Assembly: GCA_934095965.1 (NCBI GenBank)
Contig: CAKOKR010000013.1
Location: 1 to 32,407, forward strand
Length of the DNA stretch: 32,407 nucleotides
Reading direction: 5' to 3'
Source of the DNA: an uncultured Bacilli bacterium
Lineage (GTDB): Bacteria > Bacillota_I > Bacilli_A > RF39 > UBA660
Shown here piece after piece: positions 1-7,265 of this stretch (position 1 is its first letter; every line of letters starts with the position of its first letter). Both the position numbers and the translations under genes were made by a program. The notes below the pieces were generated by a model that saw only the letters and a list, made by a program, of their open reading frames with translations, was not told the origin of the DNA and ran no database searches.

Positions 1-36
1 ACCCCAATTCAGTATAAAGCCGAATTAGGGTTCTAA
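1..36 (+). CDS. IS3-family transposase OrfB, last 11 codons
   Basis: Frame 1 reads TPIQYKAELGF and then TAA. The (S/T)P(I/V)QY(K/R) motif near the very end is characteristic of the C-terminus of IS3-family OrfB (rve integrase) transposases, where it is usually preceded by KG(L/M). Only the tail is present, so whether the element is intact or active cannot be judged. The coding DNA also folds into a near-perfect stem (bases 1-10 with 22-31), which may act in termination. Confidence 0.6.
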   Translation, partial: TPIQYKAELGF

Positions 37-84
37 AAATTCTTTTTTAGTGTCCACTTTTTATTGACTTATTCACACATCATT
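1..84 (+). mobile_element. 3' end of an IS3-family insertion sequence (partial)
   Basis: The first codons read as the C-terminal tail of an IS3-type transposase, and the stop is followed about 17 bases later by TGTCCACTTTTTATTGAC (from about 53). This resembles the terminal inverted repeats of IS150-group elements, which often begin TGTCCAACTTTTT. The exact outer end cannot be fixed because the left part of the element lies outside the window. 84 is an estimate based on a terminal CA. Confidence 0.55.
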
Positions 85-106
85 TTGTAGTCTCTTTTAC
101 TTTATC

Positions 107-139
107 TTACTTAAATCTTGCTTAAATCCTACTTAAAAG
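107..139. repeat. three tandem 11-bp units
   Basis: TTACTTAAATC, TTGCTTAAATC and CTACTTAAAAG follow each other without gaps, between the IS end and the stop codon of the kinase-like gene. They lie just downstream of that minus-strand gene. No function is evident, and with only three imperfect copies they may be a chance slippage product. Confidence 0.5.
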
Positions 140-670
140 TTATCCTTTTCTTACCAGTTTTACTTCACTTGATTCTAAAAATTCATTAATTCTTTTCATA
201 TTTATTTTTCTAACACATTCAATTGAACCACTTGAAAAATAATAAAACCCTGGATCAATTAAATAAATTGAACCATTATAAATATAATTATCAGGCTTAT
301 TATATATATCATTTATAACTAATTTATGCATACTTATTACATCAATATCTTTATATAAATTAGTTACTAGCTCTGTGTAGTTTTGTAAATCATTTAAATT
401 AATTTTTCTATCTATATAAGGAGTAGTGTAACCTTCAAAGAAACCTTTTTCATTATATACAAGTCTTCTTGGAAGTAATATATATTTAGTATTAATTTTA
501 CTCATTTTTAATGCTTCATCTTCATCCATTAATGCATCATACCCATTAAAGGTGTAAAAGATTTTAACTGCTTCATTACTATCTTTATTATAATAGACTT
601 TTCCTTCAGTACCACTTCCAAGTAATATTTCAGGAATAAATTCTTCTTTTTCTTCACCAATATAAAACAT
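140..670 (-). CDS. minimal protein-kinase-like protein (176 aa)
   Basis: The protein looks like a very small member of the protein-kinase-like fold. Visible elements are a glycine loop GSGTEGKVY (18-26), the VK of the ATP-anchoring lysine (K36), an acidic helix (D49-E52) that could supply the alpha-C Glu, a catalytic-loop equivalent D121...KPDN (125-128) with two extra residues between D and K, and D139-P-G in place of DFG. There is no substrate lobe of normal size (176 aa against about 260 for a kinase domain). The start at 670 is chosen because GGGAGG sits 8 bases upstream and a strong promoter (692-720) would start transcription downstream of the earlier in-frame ATG at 733. The substrate is unknown. 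It is divergent from the ABC operon, which may mean joint control. A pseudokinase is possible. Confidence 0.6.
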   Translation of the reverse strand: MFYIGEEKEEFIPEILLGSGTEGKVYYNKDSNEAVKIFYTFNGYDALMDEDEALKMSKINTKYILLPRRLVYNEKGFFEGYTTPYIDRKINLNDLQNYTELVTNLYKDIDVISMHKLVINDIYNKPDNYIYNGSIYLIDPGFYYFSSGSIECVRKINMKRINEFLESSEVKLVRKG

Positions 671-691
671 AATACCTCCCAAGTAAAAAAT

Positions 692-720
692 ATTATAAAC
701 TAAGGACTTACTTAAGTCAA
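692..720 (-). promoter_or_regulatory. SigA-type promoter of the kinase-like gene
   Basis: On the minus strand TTGACT (715-720) and TATAAT (692-697) are separated by exactly 17 bases. The spacer and -35 contain the near-palindrome GACTTACTTAAGTC, which could be a regulator site. Confidence 0.75.
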
Positions 721-754
721 CTTCATTTATCAATTATTGTTTTCATACAATATA

Positions 755-783
755 TTGCAATTATAGTTAATGTTTGATATACT
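755..783 (+). promoter_or_regulatory. SigA-type promoter of the ABC operon
   Basis: TTGCAA (755-760) and TATACT (778-783) are separated by 17 bases, about 50 bases upstream of the first operon gene. Confidence 0.6.
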
Positions 784-835
784 TTATTTGGATTAGAAAT
801 ATATAAGAGTATTAAAACGCTAGAAAGGAGGAAAC

Positions 836-1717
836 ATGTATAAGAAAAACATATTAATAAATATAATATTATCATTTATATTTTTAATATCACTTTTAAT
901 ATCATTTAATAATACAAAAAACAATTTTGAACAGGAAAGAAATAATTTCCAAAGAACATATAACTATTGTTTAGAAAATAAAGATAAAGATTTTTGCCAA
1001 AAAATAATTGATAATTATAATAAAAATGACTTTCCTGATGCCGTTACATTTTATCAAATAATGATAACTAATCAAAAATCTAATTGGTTAAATTATACAC
1101 TTACAATAATTATTTCCATAACTAGTACATATACATTATGTAAAATGTTTAAAAGTCAAAATGTTATCAATATAATAAATAGGGAAAATTACAATAAATT
1201 TAAAATAAAAAACCTATTAAAAAGCTATTTATCAAGTTTAGTAATCATTATTCCAATTATTATAATATGGATAATTATATTAAAAAATACATTCAATCAA
1301 AATTATAACTATGCAGTTAATTATTTTCCAATTTTTTGGCATGTAAAATATAATATATATTTTTATATATTAATATCAATAATGTCTATAATTTTATTTT
1401 TACTAACATTTACAAATATATCATTGATTATACTAAGGAAAAATCAAAATATTGCACTAATAACAATTGAATCCTTTCTAATATTTATAGGCATTGACAT
1501 AATTATTGAAGTCTTATTTGGTTGGTTACTAAGTAATATTTTATTTAATAGTTTTAATTCAAATTTAAATATTGTAAACATATTAAGCCTTGGTTATGCA
1601 AACAATTTCAAAGAAATGATTATGCTTCCCATGATATTATATGTAATAACATTGATATTACTAATATTTAAATACATTAATAAAGAAAAATTTATAATAG
1701 ATATTGAAAAAAACTAA
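836..1717 (+). CDS. multi-pass membrane protein, probable ABC exporter subunit
   Basis: This 293-residue hydrophobic protein has about six membrane segments (near residues 7-24, 84-105, 132-152, 172-197, 204-233 and 258-279). A polar loop of about 55 residues after the first segment is probably extracellular and contains two Cys (C45, C54). The layout resembles ABC-2-type permeases with a large first loop, but I do not recognise a named family. The start has a textbook AAAGGAGG six bases upstream. It is the first gene of a four-gene unit in which the next gene encodes the ATPase, 10 bases after this stop. The role is inferred from context: the membrane part of an exporter for a peptide, antibiotic or lipid. 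Confidence 0.6.
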   Translation: MYKKNILINIILSFIFLISLLISFNNTKNNFEQERNNFQRTYNYCLENKDKDFCQKIIDNYNKNDFPDAVTFYQIMITNQKSNWLNYTLTIIISITSTYTLCKMFKSQNVINIINRENYNKFKIKNLLKSYLSSLVIIIPIIIIWIIILKNTFNQNYNYAVNYFPIFWHVKYNIYFYILISIMSIILFLLTFTNISLIILRKNQNIALITIESFLIFIGIDIIIEVLFGWLLSNILFNSFNSNLNIVNILSLGYANNFKEMIMLPMILYVITLILLIFKYINKEKFIIDIEKN

Positions 1718-1727
1718 GGAGGTCAAA

Positions 1728-2360
1728 ATGAAAATAACAATTAATAATTTAACTAAAAAATTTAAAGACGAAATAGTACTTAATAACATAAACATGACAT
1801 TAGAAAGTGGAAATATATATGGTATTATTGGACAAAATGGAAGTGGTAAAAGTGTCTTATTAAAAATAATATGTGCTTTTTACATACCTTCTCAAGGAGA
1901 AGTTTTAATAGATAACATTAATTATTGTAATGGTAAAAATTTTCCTAAAAATCTTCGAGCATTAATAGAGAAAAATGCATTTTTACCAGATATATCAGGT
2001 TTTAATAATTTAAAATTATTAGCAAAAATAGAAAATAAAATTACAGATGAAGAAATAAATGAATCACTAAAAATAGTAAATTTATATGAAGAAAAAGATA
2101 AAATGTTTAGCAAATATTCAATGGGAATGAAACAAAAACTGGGTATAGCAAGTGCCCTTATGGAAGACCCTGAAATAATAATATTAGATGAGCCATTTAA
2201 CGGAATAGATGAAGAAAGCAAGGAAAAAATAACAAATGAATTAATAAAAATAAAAAATAACAAAATAATTATAATAACATCTCATATAAAAGACGAAATT
2301 ACATCATTATGTGATCATGTATTTGAAATGAAAAACGGAAAAATAATCAATGAAAAATAA
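1728..2360 (+). CDS. ABC transporter ATP-binding protein
   Basis: A 210-residue nucleotide-binding domain that powers the membrane proteins around it. Walker A is GQNGSGKS (35-42). The signature motif is the divergent YSMGMKQK instead of LSGGQ, as is usual in export-type ABC-2 ATPases. Walker B is IIILDEPFNGID, with its Glu, and the H-loop is ITSH. The start at 1728 is preferred over an in-frame TTG at 1704 because AAGGAGG lies 4-10 bases before it, overlapping the previous stop. The 3' end overlaps the next gene by 11 bases, so expression is coupled. The closest functional classes are bacteriocin/lantibiotic self-protection and bacitracin-type exporters; the substrate cannot be read from the sequence. 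Confidence 0.9.
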   Translation: MKITINNLTKKFKDEIVLNNINMTLESGNIYGIIGQNGSGKSVLLKIICAFYIPSQGEVLIDNINYCNGKNFPKNLRALIEKNAFLPDISGFNNLKLLAKIENKITDEEINESLKIVNLYEEKDKMFSKYSMGMKQKLGIASALMEDPEIIILDEPFNGIDEESKEKITNELIKIKNNKIIIITSHIKDEITSLCDHVFEMKNGKIINEK

Positions 2361-3039
2361 ACTATATTTTTTGTTATTATTATTTGGAATGCTAGTATTT
2401 GTTTTAACATACGGAGGATCTCAAAGCAATTTTTGGAATACATTAATTTCATCAATTTCTTTTAAGCCATTAATAATAATATTGTTATTGATTATTATTT
2501 TAGATAATATAAGCACCATCAAAAGTATAAATAATAATTATTTAGTTTTATGCCGTTTTAAAAATTTAAAAGAATATTATAATAAAATATTAAAAACAAT
2601 AATAAAAAACAATACAATTATAATAATTATATTTATAATTGTATCTATATCATTTTCGCTATTATCATCTTTAAGTAATTTTGAAATTATATCTAACACT
2701 TTAATAATTACAATAATATATTATTATTTAAAACTATTTATATTAATAAATTTATTAAGTATTATTTCAACTAACATATGTCTTTTATTTAATTATAATG
2801 CTACAATCATATTTACAATAATTCTAATACTTTCAACATTAATTAATAATTACACCGATAATAAAATAATTTCAAGTATTATAGGTTATCCAATACATTT
2901 TATAAACTATTTAAGAGTTTTGAATTATAAACCGCCAATACATGATATATTATCATTTATATTATACATATCTCTATTAATATTTATAGAAATAATTTTG
3001 AAATATCAATTTATCAATAAAAGAAAGGATATAATCTGA
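2350..3039 (+). CDS. membrane protein of the ABC operon
   Basis: A 229-residue, very hydrophobic protein with about six predicted membrane segments (from residues 4-20 to about 200-218), rich in Ile, Leu and Asn. It has no recognisable family motif. The start overlaps the end of the ATPase gene by 11 bases and the stop overlaps the next start (TGATG), so it is translationally coupled on both sides. It most likely forms half of the permease channel with the following gene, which is of similar size. Homologues, if any, would be hard to detect because composition dominates the sequence. Confidence 0.55.
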   Translation: MKNKLYFLLLLFGMLVFVLTYGGSQSNFWNTLISSISFKPLIIILLLIIILDNISTIKSINNNYLVLCRFKNLKEYYNKILKTIIKNNTIIIIIFIIVSISFSLLSSLSNFEIISNTLIITIIYYYLKLFILINLLSIISTNICLLFNYNATIIFTIILILSTLINNYTDNKIISSIIGYPIHFINYLRVLNYKPPIHDILSFILYISLLIFIEIILKYQFINKRKDII

Positions 3040-3641
3040 TGCAGTGGGAAATACTAAAACAGTCATTAAAACAATCAATTAAATATATATTATTATTCAT
3101 AAGTATATTAACAATTACTTATATAATATTTTTTATAATCAATAAATATCCAATATCATATTATAGTTATATATTGGGAAATTTAAACTTAAATAATCAT
3201 TATTCCGTCTTACTTTTTTTATTTAATATTTCATTTATTATATTTCTATCAATTAAATATATTTTATTTGATATTAAAGAAATTCCATACAATATCATTC
3301 AAAGAGAAAGTAACAAATCATGGATCTCTAAAAAAATAATATTCTTAATTATTCTAACTATATTAACAAAATTATTTATATATTTGTACTTTTTTATAAT
3401 TAATAAAATCTCTAGTAACAACATATACTTGCCAATAAACTATTATATTTATGACATGTATTTAAATGTTATAATATCATTTGTTACTTTAAATTTATTA
3501 ATAGTTTCTAATAAAATACCTTTATTATCAATAATATTTTCACTAATTTTATTAATTAATAATGAGTATTTATTTTCAGTATTAACTTTTTTAATAAGTA
3601 CAATTTTAGTTATCATGTTTTATTACTATAAAAAGAAATAA
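3039..3641 (+). CDS. membrane protein of the ABC operon, last gene
   Basis: A 200-residue hydrophobic protein with about five or six membrane segments and a basic C-terminus (YYYKKK). It starts on the A of its ATG inside the TGA stop of the previous gene. With the previous gene it resembles the two-permease arrangement (F-E-G type) of lantibiotic immunity exporters, but with an additional larger membrane protein at the head of the operon. No family is recognised. It ends 2 bases from the stop of the convergent helicase gene, and no separate terminator was found there. Confidence 0.5.
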   Translation: MQWEILKQSLKQSIKYILLFISILTITYIIFFIINKYPISYYSYILGNLNLNNHYSVLLFLFNISFIIFLSIKYILFDIKEIPYNIIQRESNKSWISKKIIFLIILTILTKLFIYLYFFIINKISSNNIYLPINYYIYDMYLNVIISFVTLNLLIVSNKIPLLSIIFSLILLINNEYLFSVLTFLISTILVIMFYYYKKK

Positions 3642-3643
3642 TA

Positions 3644-4984
3644 TTATAAAAGATGTCTTACTTCTTTTATAAATTTAGACTTTTTAAATATTGGAACTAA
3701 TATATAGACATAGTTTTTTGTTCTTGTTAGTGCCACATAAAATAGTCTTCTTTCTTCTGCATAAATATATGACTTATCTGACGGATGTAATTCTTCGATT
3801 AATTTTGAATTAATTAACTTGTTTGGAAATCCATATAGATCATCAACCATATTAATTAATATAACATTATCAGCTTCAAGTCCTTTTGATGAATGAACAC
3901 TCATAAATTCAGGTATATTCTCTTTACTAAATTTTTTTATATCAAAATTATTTCTACCAAGTACAAGTAGGTTATTGTTCCTTAATTCTTTATATAACTT
4001 CTTAAATGCTTTATAAGGATTAATATAGTAAATAAACTTAATTGGTTTATCAATATGTTTATTACTTATTAATTCTTTTTTTAATTGTTTATTATTTTTC
4101 ATAACAAAAGAAGTACTTGCATTAATTAATTCTTGACTATTTCTATATGTATATTTTAACTTCATTACTTTAGCATCTTTAATATATTCCTTAAATTTTA
4201 AAAACAAATTAATATCACTTCCTGAGAAATGATATATTGATTGATAATCATCACCGACACAAAAAAGGGTAGCATTGTTTATAACTCTGATTTTGTTTAT
4301 TAAATTAAATCTAATCAAAGATGTATCTTGAAACTCATCAATTATGATATGTTTGTATTTTGATTTTTTAGAAATTATTTTTGTTGCTTCAAGTATTAAA
4401 TCATCAAAATCAAAACCATTAAAGCTCTTTAGTTCTTGGTTATACTTACAAAATATTATATACATATATTTACTAATAAAGTTATCTATTTTAAAAAGAT
4501 TCTTTATATCATCTTTAGTTAAATTATTTGCTTTATATAACTTTATTAAGTTACAAATTAGTTTTATAAATTCTTTATATGTATATGTTTTTAAAAAATC
4601 TTGGTAGTTGTAGTAACCAAAATACTTAAGAATTTCTTGTATTAATGATGTATCTGTTAAAGTTATAAAAAATTCATTAGTTAAAAAGAGTAGATAATCT
4701 TCACTTACTAGTTTGTAGTTTATGTTGTATTCTTCAAGTATTTCCATAGCTAGCTTATGAAATGTTTTAATATTTACTTGGTATTTACATCTTTTTTTTA
4801 AATCATCAACACTTTTATTAGTAAAAGAAATAACTAATATTTCATCCACTTTAAAAATATTACTTTCAATTAAGTACTCAATTCTTTTTAAAATCGTGGT
4901 AGTTTTACCAGATCCAGCCCCAGCAATAAGTAAAGTATTGCCAATATTATGTACAGCCTCAAGCTGATATTTATCTAAATTCAT
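3644..4984 (-). CDS. short UvrD/Rep-family (SF1A) DNA helicase
   Basis: An ATP-dependent 3'-5' DNA helicase-like protein. All SF1A motifs are visible: Q-motif region DKYQLEAV (4-11), motif I AGAGSGKT (21-28), Ia ISFTNKS, II IIDEFQDTS, III VGDDYQSIYHFSGSD, IV TYRNSQEL, V VHSSKGLEADNVI and VI EERRLFYVALTRTK. At 446 residues it is much shorter than UvrD/PcrA (about 720): the 1B/2B subdomains are reduced and there is no C-terminal Tudor-like tail. It is therefore unlikely to be the main PcrA of the cell and could be an accessory repair or anti-phage helicase. The start at 4984 has only a weak ribosome site. It is isolated on the minus strand, divergent from the racemase-like gene. Confidence 0.85.
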   Translation of the reverse strand: MNLDKYQLEAVHNIGNTLLIAGAGSGKTTTILKRIEYLIESNIFKVDEILVISFTNKSVDDLKKRCKYQVNIKTFHKLAMEILEEYNINYKLVSEDYLLFLTNEFFITLTDTSLIQEILKYFGYYNYQDFLKTYTYKEFIKLICNLIKLYKANNLTKDDIKNLFKIDNFISKYMYIIFCKYNQELKSFNGFDFDDLILEATKIISKKSKYKHIIIDEFQDTSLIRFNLINKIRVINNATLFCVGDDYQSIYHFSGSDINLFLKFKEYIKDAKVMKLKYTYRNSQELINASTSFVMKNNKQLKKELISNKHIDKPIKFIYYINPYKAFKKLYKELRNNNLLVLGRNNFDIKKFSKENIPEFMSVHSSKGLEADNVILINMVDDLYGFPNKLINSKLIEELHPSDKSYIYAEERRLFYVALTRTKNYVYILVPIFKKSKFIKEVRHLL

Positions 4985-5016
4985 TAAAATAAGTCTTGCA
5001 AATCTATTTTATCATA

Positions 5017-5045
5017 TTGCAAAAATTTTGGGAATACTTTATAAT
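5017..5045 (+). promoter_or_regulatory. SigA-type promoter of the racemase-like gene
   Basis: TTGCAA (5017-5022), a 17-base spacer and TATAAT (5040-5045), with GAGGT following as ribosome site before the ATG at 5067. Confidence 0.75.
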
Positions 5046-5066
5046 AAATCTACGAGGTAAAATATT

Positions 5067-6209
5067 ATGAAATTTGAAACAGTAATGGAAATAGATTTAA
5101 AAAAATTAAAATATAACACAGAATTGTTGTGTAAAAGCTATGGTGATTATGAATATAAAATCGTAGATTTAAAAGATAATGCCCATGGACTTGGTTTAAA
5201 AATAATTAATGAAATGAACAAATATGGTATTAATTATTGTTTAGTGGGTTCCTTAAAAGATGCATTAGAAATAAGAAAAATAAATAAAGATATCGATATT
5301 CTTGTAAATTATTATGTTACAAAAGAAGAAATATATGATTGTATCAATAATAATATAACAATAACTATACATAGTGAAGAATACTTAAATGAAATATTAA
5401 GTGTGGAACATAAAGATAATTTAAATGTTCAAATACTTATTGATAATGGATCAAATTTACTTGGTATTAAAACTAGTAATGAATTAGATAAAATAATAGA
5501 TAAAATAAATAATGTTAAAAATATAACTTTAACTGGAATTTATACAGATATAACAACTCTTGGGGTAATTGATGAAAACTATTATAAGGAAGTAAATAAC
5601 TTTTATAAGATTGCTAAAAAGTATTTAAATAAAGATTTAATGATTCATTTTAATGAACCAATAATGTACCACACTAAATTAAAATATGTAAATGGTATTA
5701 GATTTGATTTATCAATTCTAGGTATTGAAGAAAATATAGCAGATGATTTTTTTACAAACAGAAAGATTAAAACAGTTGAAAAAAAGTATGGTTGCTTAGA
5801 GTTTCCTGAAGTTGATTTACAACTTGTATTTAATATAACTAGTGAAGTTATGAATATATCTAAAGTACCAAAGGGAACAATGGTTGGAAGAAATTATATG
5901 GCAAAAGAAGATGTTCTAGTAGCAACACTTCCAATCGGACATAAAGATGGTATTACAAAAGCTATAAAATTTGTGGGTATCAATGGTTTTAAAAGAGAGA
6001 TATTAACTGATGATATAGATAAAATAATTGTAGCAATAGATGAATCTATTAAATTAAAAGATAAAGTATATATCATAAATGAAGAAAGAGATGTCTATTC
6101 AATATTAAAAGAACTTCATACCAATAGATATTATTTAATGAGTATTTTAAATAGAAATTTAACTAGAGTATATATAAATCAAGAAGATAATATAGCATCA
6201 ATACTTTAA
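5067..6209 (+). CDS. alanine-racemase-fold protein with altered active site
   Basis: The 380 residues align along the whole length with PLP-dependent alanine racemase (N-terminal barrel, C-terminal beta domain). The PLP lysine is kept (K36 in KDNAHGLG, equivalent to KADAYGHG), as is the IRF arginine region and a GHKDG version of GYxDG. Other key positions differ. The segment VSYGxTYTA, which carries the second catalytic Tyr, is replaced by the two-residue-shorter VGRNYMA (273-279), so the Tyr is absent. The Tyr of AYGHG is H40. The MDQ motif is not present. It may bind PLP without racemising alanine, act on another amino acid, or be a dying copy. It stands alone behind its own promoter and is not next to other wall genes. 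Family membership is firm; activity is doubtful. Confidence 0.75.
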   Translation: MKFETVMEIDLKKLKYNTELLCKSYGDYEYKIVDLKDNAHGLGLKIINEMNKYGINYCLVGSLKDALEIRKINKDIDILVNYYVTKEEIYDCINNNITITIHSEEYLNEILSVEHKDNLNVQILIDNGSNLLGIKTSNELDKIIDKINNVKNITLTGIYTDITTLGVIDENYYKEVNNFYKIAKKYLNKDLMIHFNEPIMYHTKLKYVNGIRFDLSILGIEENIADDFFTNRKIKTVEKKYGCLEFPEVDLQLVFNITSEVMNISKVPKGTMVGRNYMAKEDVLVATLPIGHKDGITKAIKFVGINGFKREILTDDIDKIIVAIDESIKLKDKVYIINEERDVYSILKELHTNRYYLMSILNRNLTRVYINQEDNIASIL

Positions 6210-6224
6210 ATTAGGTATTTTTGC

Positions 6225-6253
6225 TTGCATTAAAGAGTATTTTGTGGTAGAAT
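6225..6253 (+). promoter_or_regulatory. promoter of rplS
   Basis: TTGCAT (6225-6230), a 17-base spacer and TAGAAT (6248-6253). It leaves an untranslated leader of roughly 70 bases before rplS. Confidence 0.7.
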
Positions 6254-6274
6254 TAATTTGACCCAAAAAAGGTA

Positions 6275-6303
6275 TATAATCCGCTGTTTTTAATAAGATT
6301 ATA
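6275..6303 (+). promoter_or_regulatory. hairpin in the rplS leader
   Basis: TATAATC (6275-6281) pairs perfectly with GATTATA (6297-6303) across a 15-base loop, between the promoter and the AAGGAGG of rplS. Firmicutes L19 mRNAs are known to carry an autoregulatory leader. Whether this hairpin is that element cannot be decided without a covariance-model search. Confidence 0.35.
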
Positions 6304-6329
6304 GGTAAAATTAATAAGGAGGTAAGAAG

Positions 6330-6671
6330 ATGGCAAATTTAGTAGACAAAATTGCTGAAAAACATATTCGTAAAGATGTTCCTGAATTCAGAGTTGGGGA
6401 TACAGTTAGAGTTGATGTTTGGGTAAAAGAAGGTAAGAAAGAAAGAATCCAATCTTTTGAAGGCTTAGTAATAGCTAAAAGAGGTGGAGGAGTTTCTGAA
6501 ACATTCACAGTACGTAAGAAAAGTGGTACTGTAGGCGTAAACAGAATATTCCCAGTTAATGCTCCTACAATTGATAAAATTGTTGTAGTTAAAAAAGGTA
6601 AAGTTCGTCGTGCTAAACTTAACTTTATCAAAGGAATGCGTAAAGAATATAAAGTTAAAGAAAGAAACTAA
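6330..6671 (+). CDS. rplS: 50S ribosomal protein L19
   Basis: L19 sits at the 30S-50S interface of the ribosome. The 113-residue protein matches family length and shows the hallmark segments FRVGDTVRVDVWVKEG, RIQSFEGLVIAKRGGG and TFTVRKKSGTVGVNRIFP, then the basic C-terminal KKGKVRRAKLNFIKG. A strong AAGGAGG precedes the ATG. Its codon use is more GC-rich than the neighbours (for example CGT arginine codons), as expected for a highly expressed gene. It is monocistronic here, with its own promoter and a terminator overlapping its stop codon. In many Firmicutes rplS is followed by rbgA and rnhB; here that pair is displaced by about 5 kb. Confidence 0.98.
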   Translation: MANLVDKIAEKHIRKDVPEFRVGDTVRVDVWVKEGKKERIQSFEGLVIAKRGGGVSETFTVRKKSGTVGVNRIFPVNAPTIDKIVVVKKGKVRRAKLNFIKGMRKEYKVKERN

Positions 6672-6687
6672 AATCTTTCTTTTTTTT
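6657..6687 (+). terminator. rho-independent terminator of rplS
   Basis: AAAGAAAGA pairs with TCTTTCTTT around an 8-base loop and is followed by a T run. The 5' arm lies inside the last codons of rplS. Confidence 0.75.
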
Positions 6688-6690
6688 AAC

Positions 6691-6719
6691 TTTACAGATA
6701 AACAATTGTATGTTATAAT
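6691..6719 (+). promoter_or_regulatory. promoter of lepB
   Basis: TTTACA (6691-6696), 17 bases, TATAAT (6714-6719), with TG one base upstream of the -10 (extended -10). It begins immediately after the rplS terminator. Confidence 0.8.
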
Positions 6720-6759
6720 ATGTCTTGTCAGGGAAAAATATAATTTATGGAGGCATGTT

Positions 6760-7242
6760 ATGAAAGAAAAAATAAAAGAAATAAGTCCATATGTGTTAAT
6801 AGTTGTAGTAATAGTAATAATTAGAATATTTATAGCAACACCAGTTAAAGTAGATGGTGATAGTATGTATAATACTCTAAGTGATAATGATATCGTTCTT
6901 TTATATAAATTATCAAGTATAGACAGATTTGATATTATAGTATTAAAAGAAAGTGATAATAATGCAACAATTATTAAAAGAGTAATTGGAATGCCCGGGG
7001 ATAAAGTAAAAATAAGAAATAATAAAATATATATAAATAATAAAATAATAGAAGATGAATATGCTTACGGAGAAACAAGTGATTATGATGAAATTACTTT
7101 AGGCGATGATGAATATTTTGTTTTAGGTGATAATCGCTTAATAAGTAAAGATTCAAGATACTTCGGAGCAATTAAAAAAAGTGATATAAAAGGAAAAGCT
7201 ATATTTAGATTGTTTCCATTCACTAGATTTGGTTCAATATAA
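6760..7242 (+). CDS. lepB: type I signal peptidase
   Basis: A membrane-bound serine protease that removes signal peptides from secreted proteins. One N-terminal membrane anchor (residues 12-26) is followed by the catalytic serine in GDSMYNTL (S35), the catalytic lysine in KRVIGMPGD (K73) and the conserved box GDNR...SKDSRYFG. This is the Ser/Lys dyad of the Gram-positive SipS type, and 160 residues is normal for it. The start at 6760 has GGAGG 5-9 bases upstream; an in-frame extension back to 6610 overlaps rplS, precedes the promoter and is not used. The next gene begins 23 bases after the stop and is probably co-transcribed. Confidence 0.95.
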   Translation: MKEKIKEISPYVLIVVVIVIIRIFIATPVKVDGDSMYNTLSDNDIVLLYKLSSIDRFDIIVLKESDNNATIIKRVIGMPGDKVKIRNNKIYINNKIIEDEYAYGETSDYDEITLGDDEYFVLGDNRLISKDSRYFGAIKKSDIKGKAIFRLFPFTRFGSI

Positions 7243-7265
7243 AATATTATAATGGGGGGTAAAAA

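Noticed and set aside
671..733. Longer start of the kinase-like gene at 733
   Set aside because: The extension lies upstream of the promoter -10/-35 and lacks a ribosome site; 670 has GGGAGG.
3644..4984. Open frames on the opposite strand of the helicase, and the many antisense frames elsewhere
   Set aside because: They lack ribosome sites and recognisable motifs, and lie wholly inside well-supported genes of the other strand.
6610..6759. N-terminal extension of signal peptidase back to 6610
   Set aside because: It overlaps rplS and lies across the rplS terminator and the lepB promoter; the ATG at 6760 has GGAGG and gives a normal protein.
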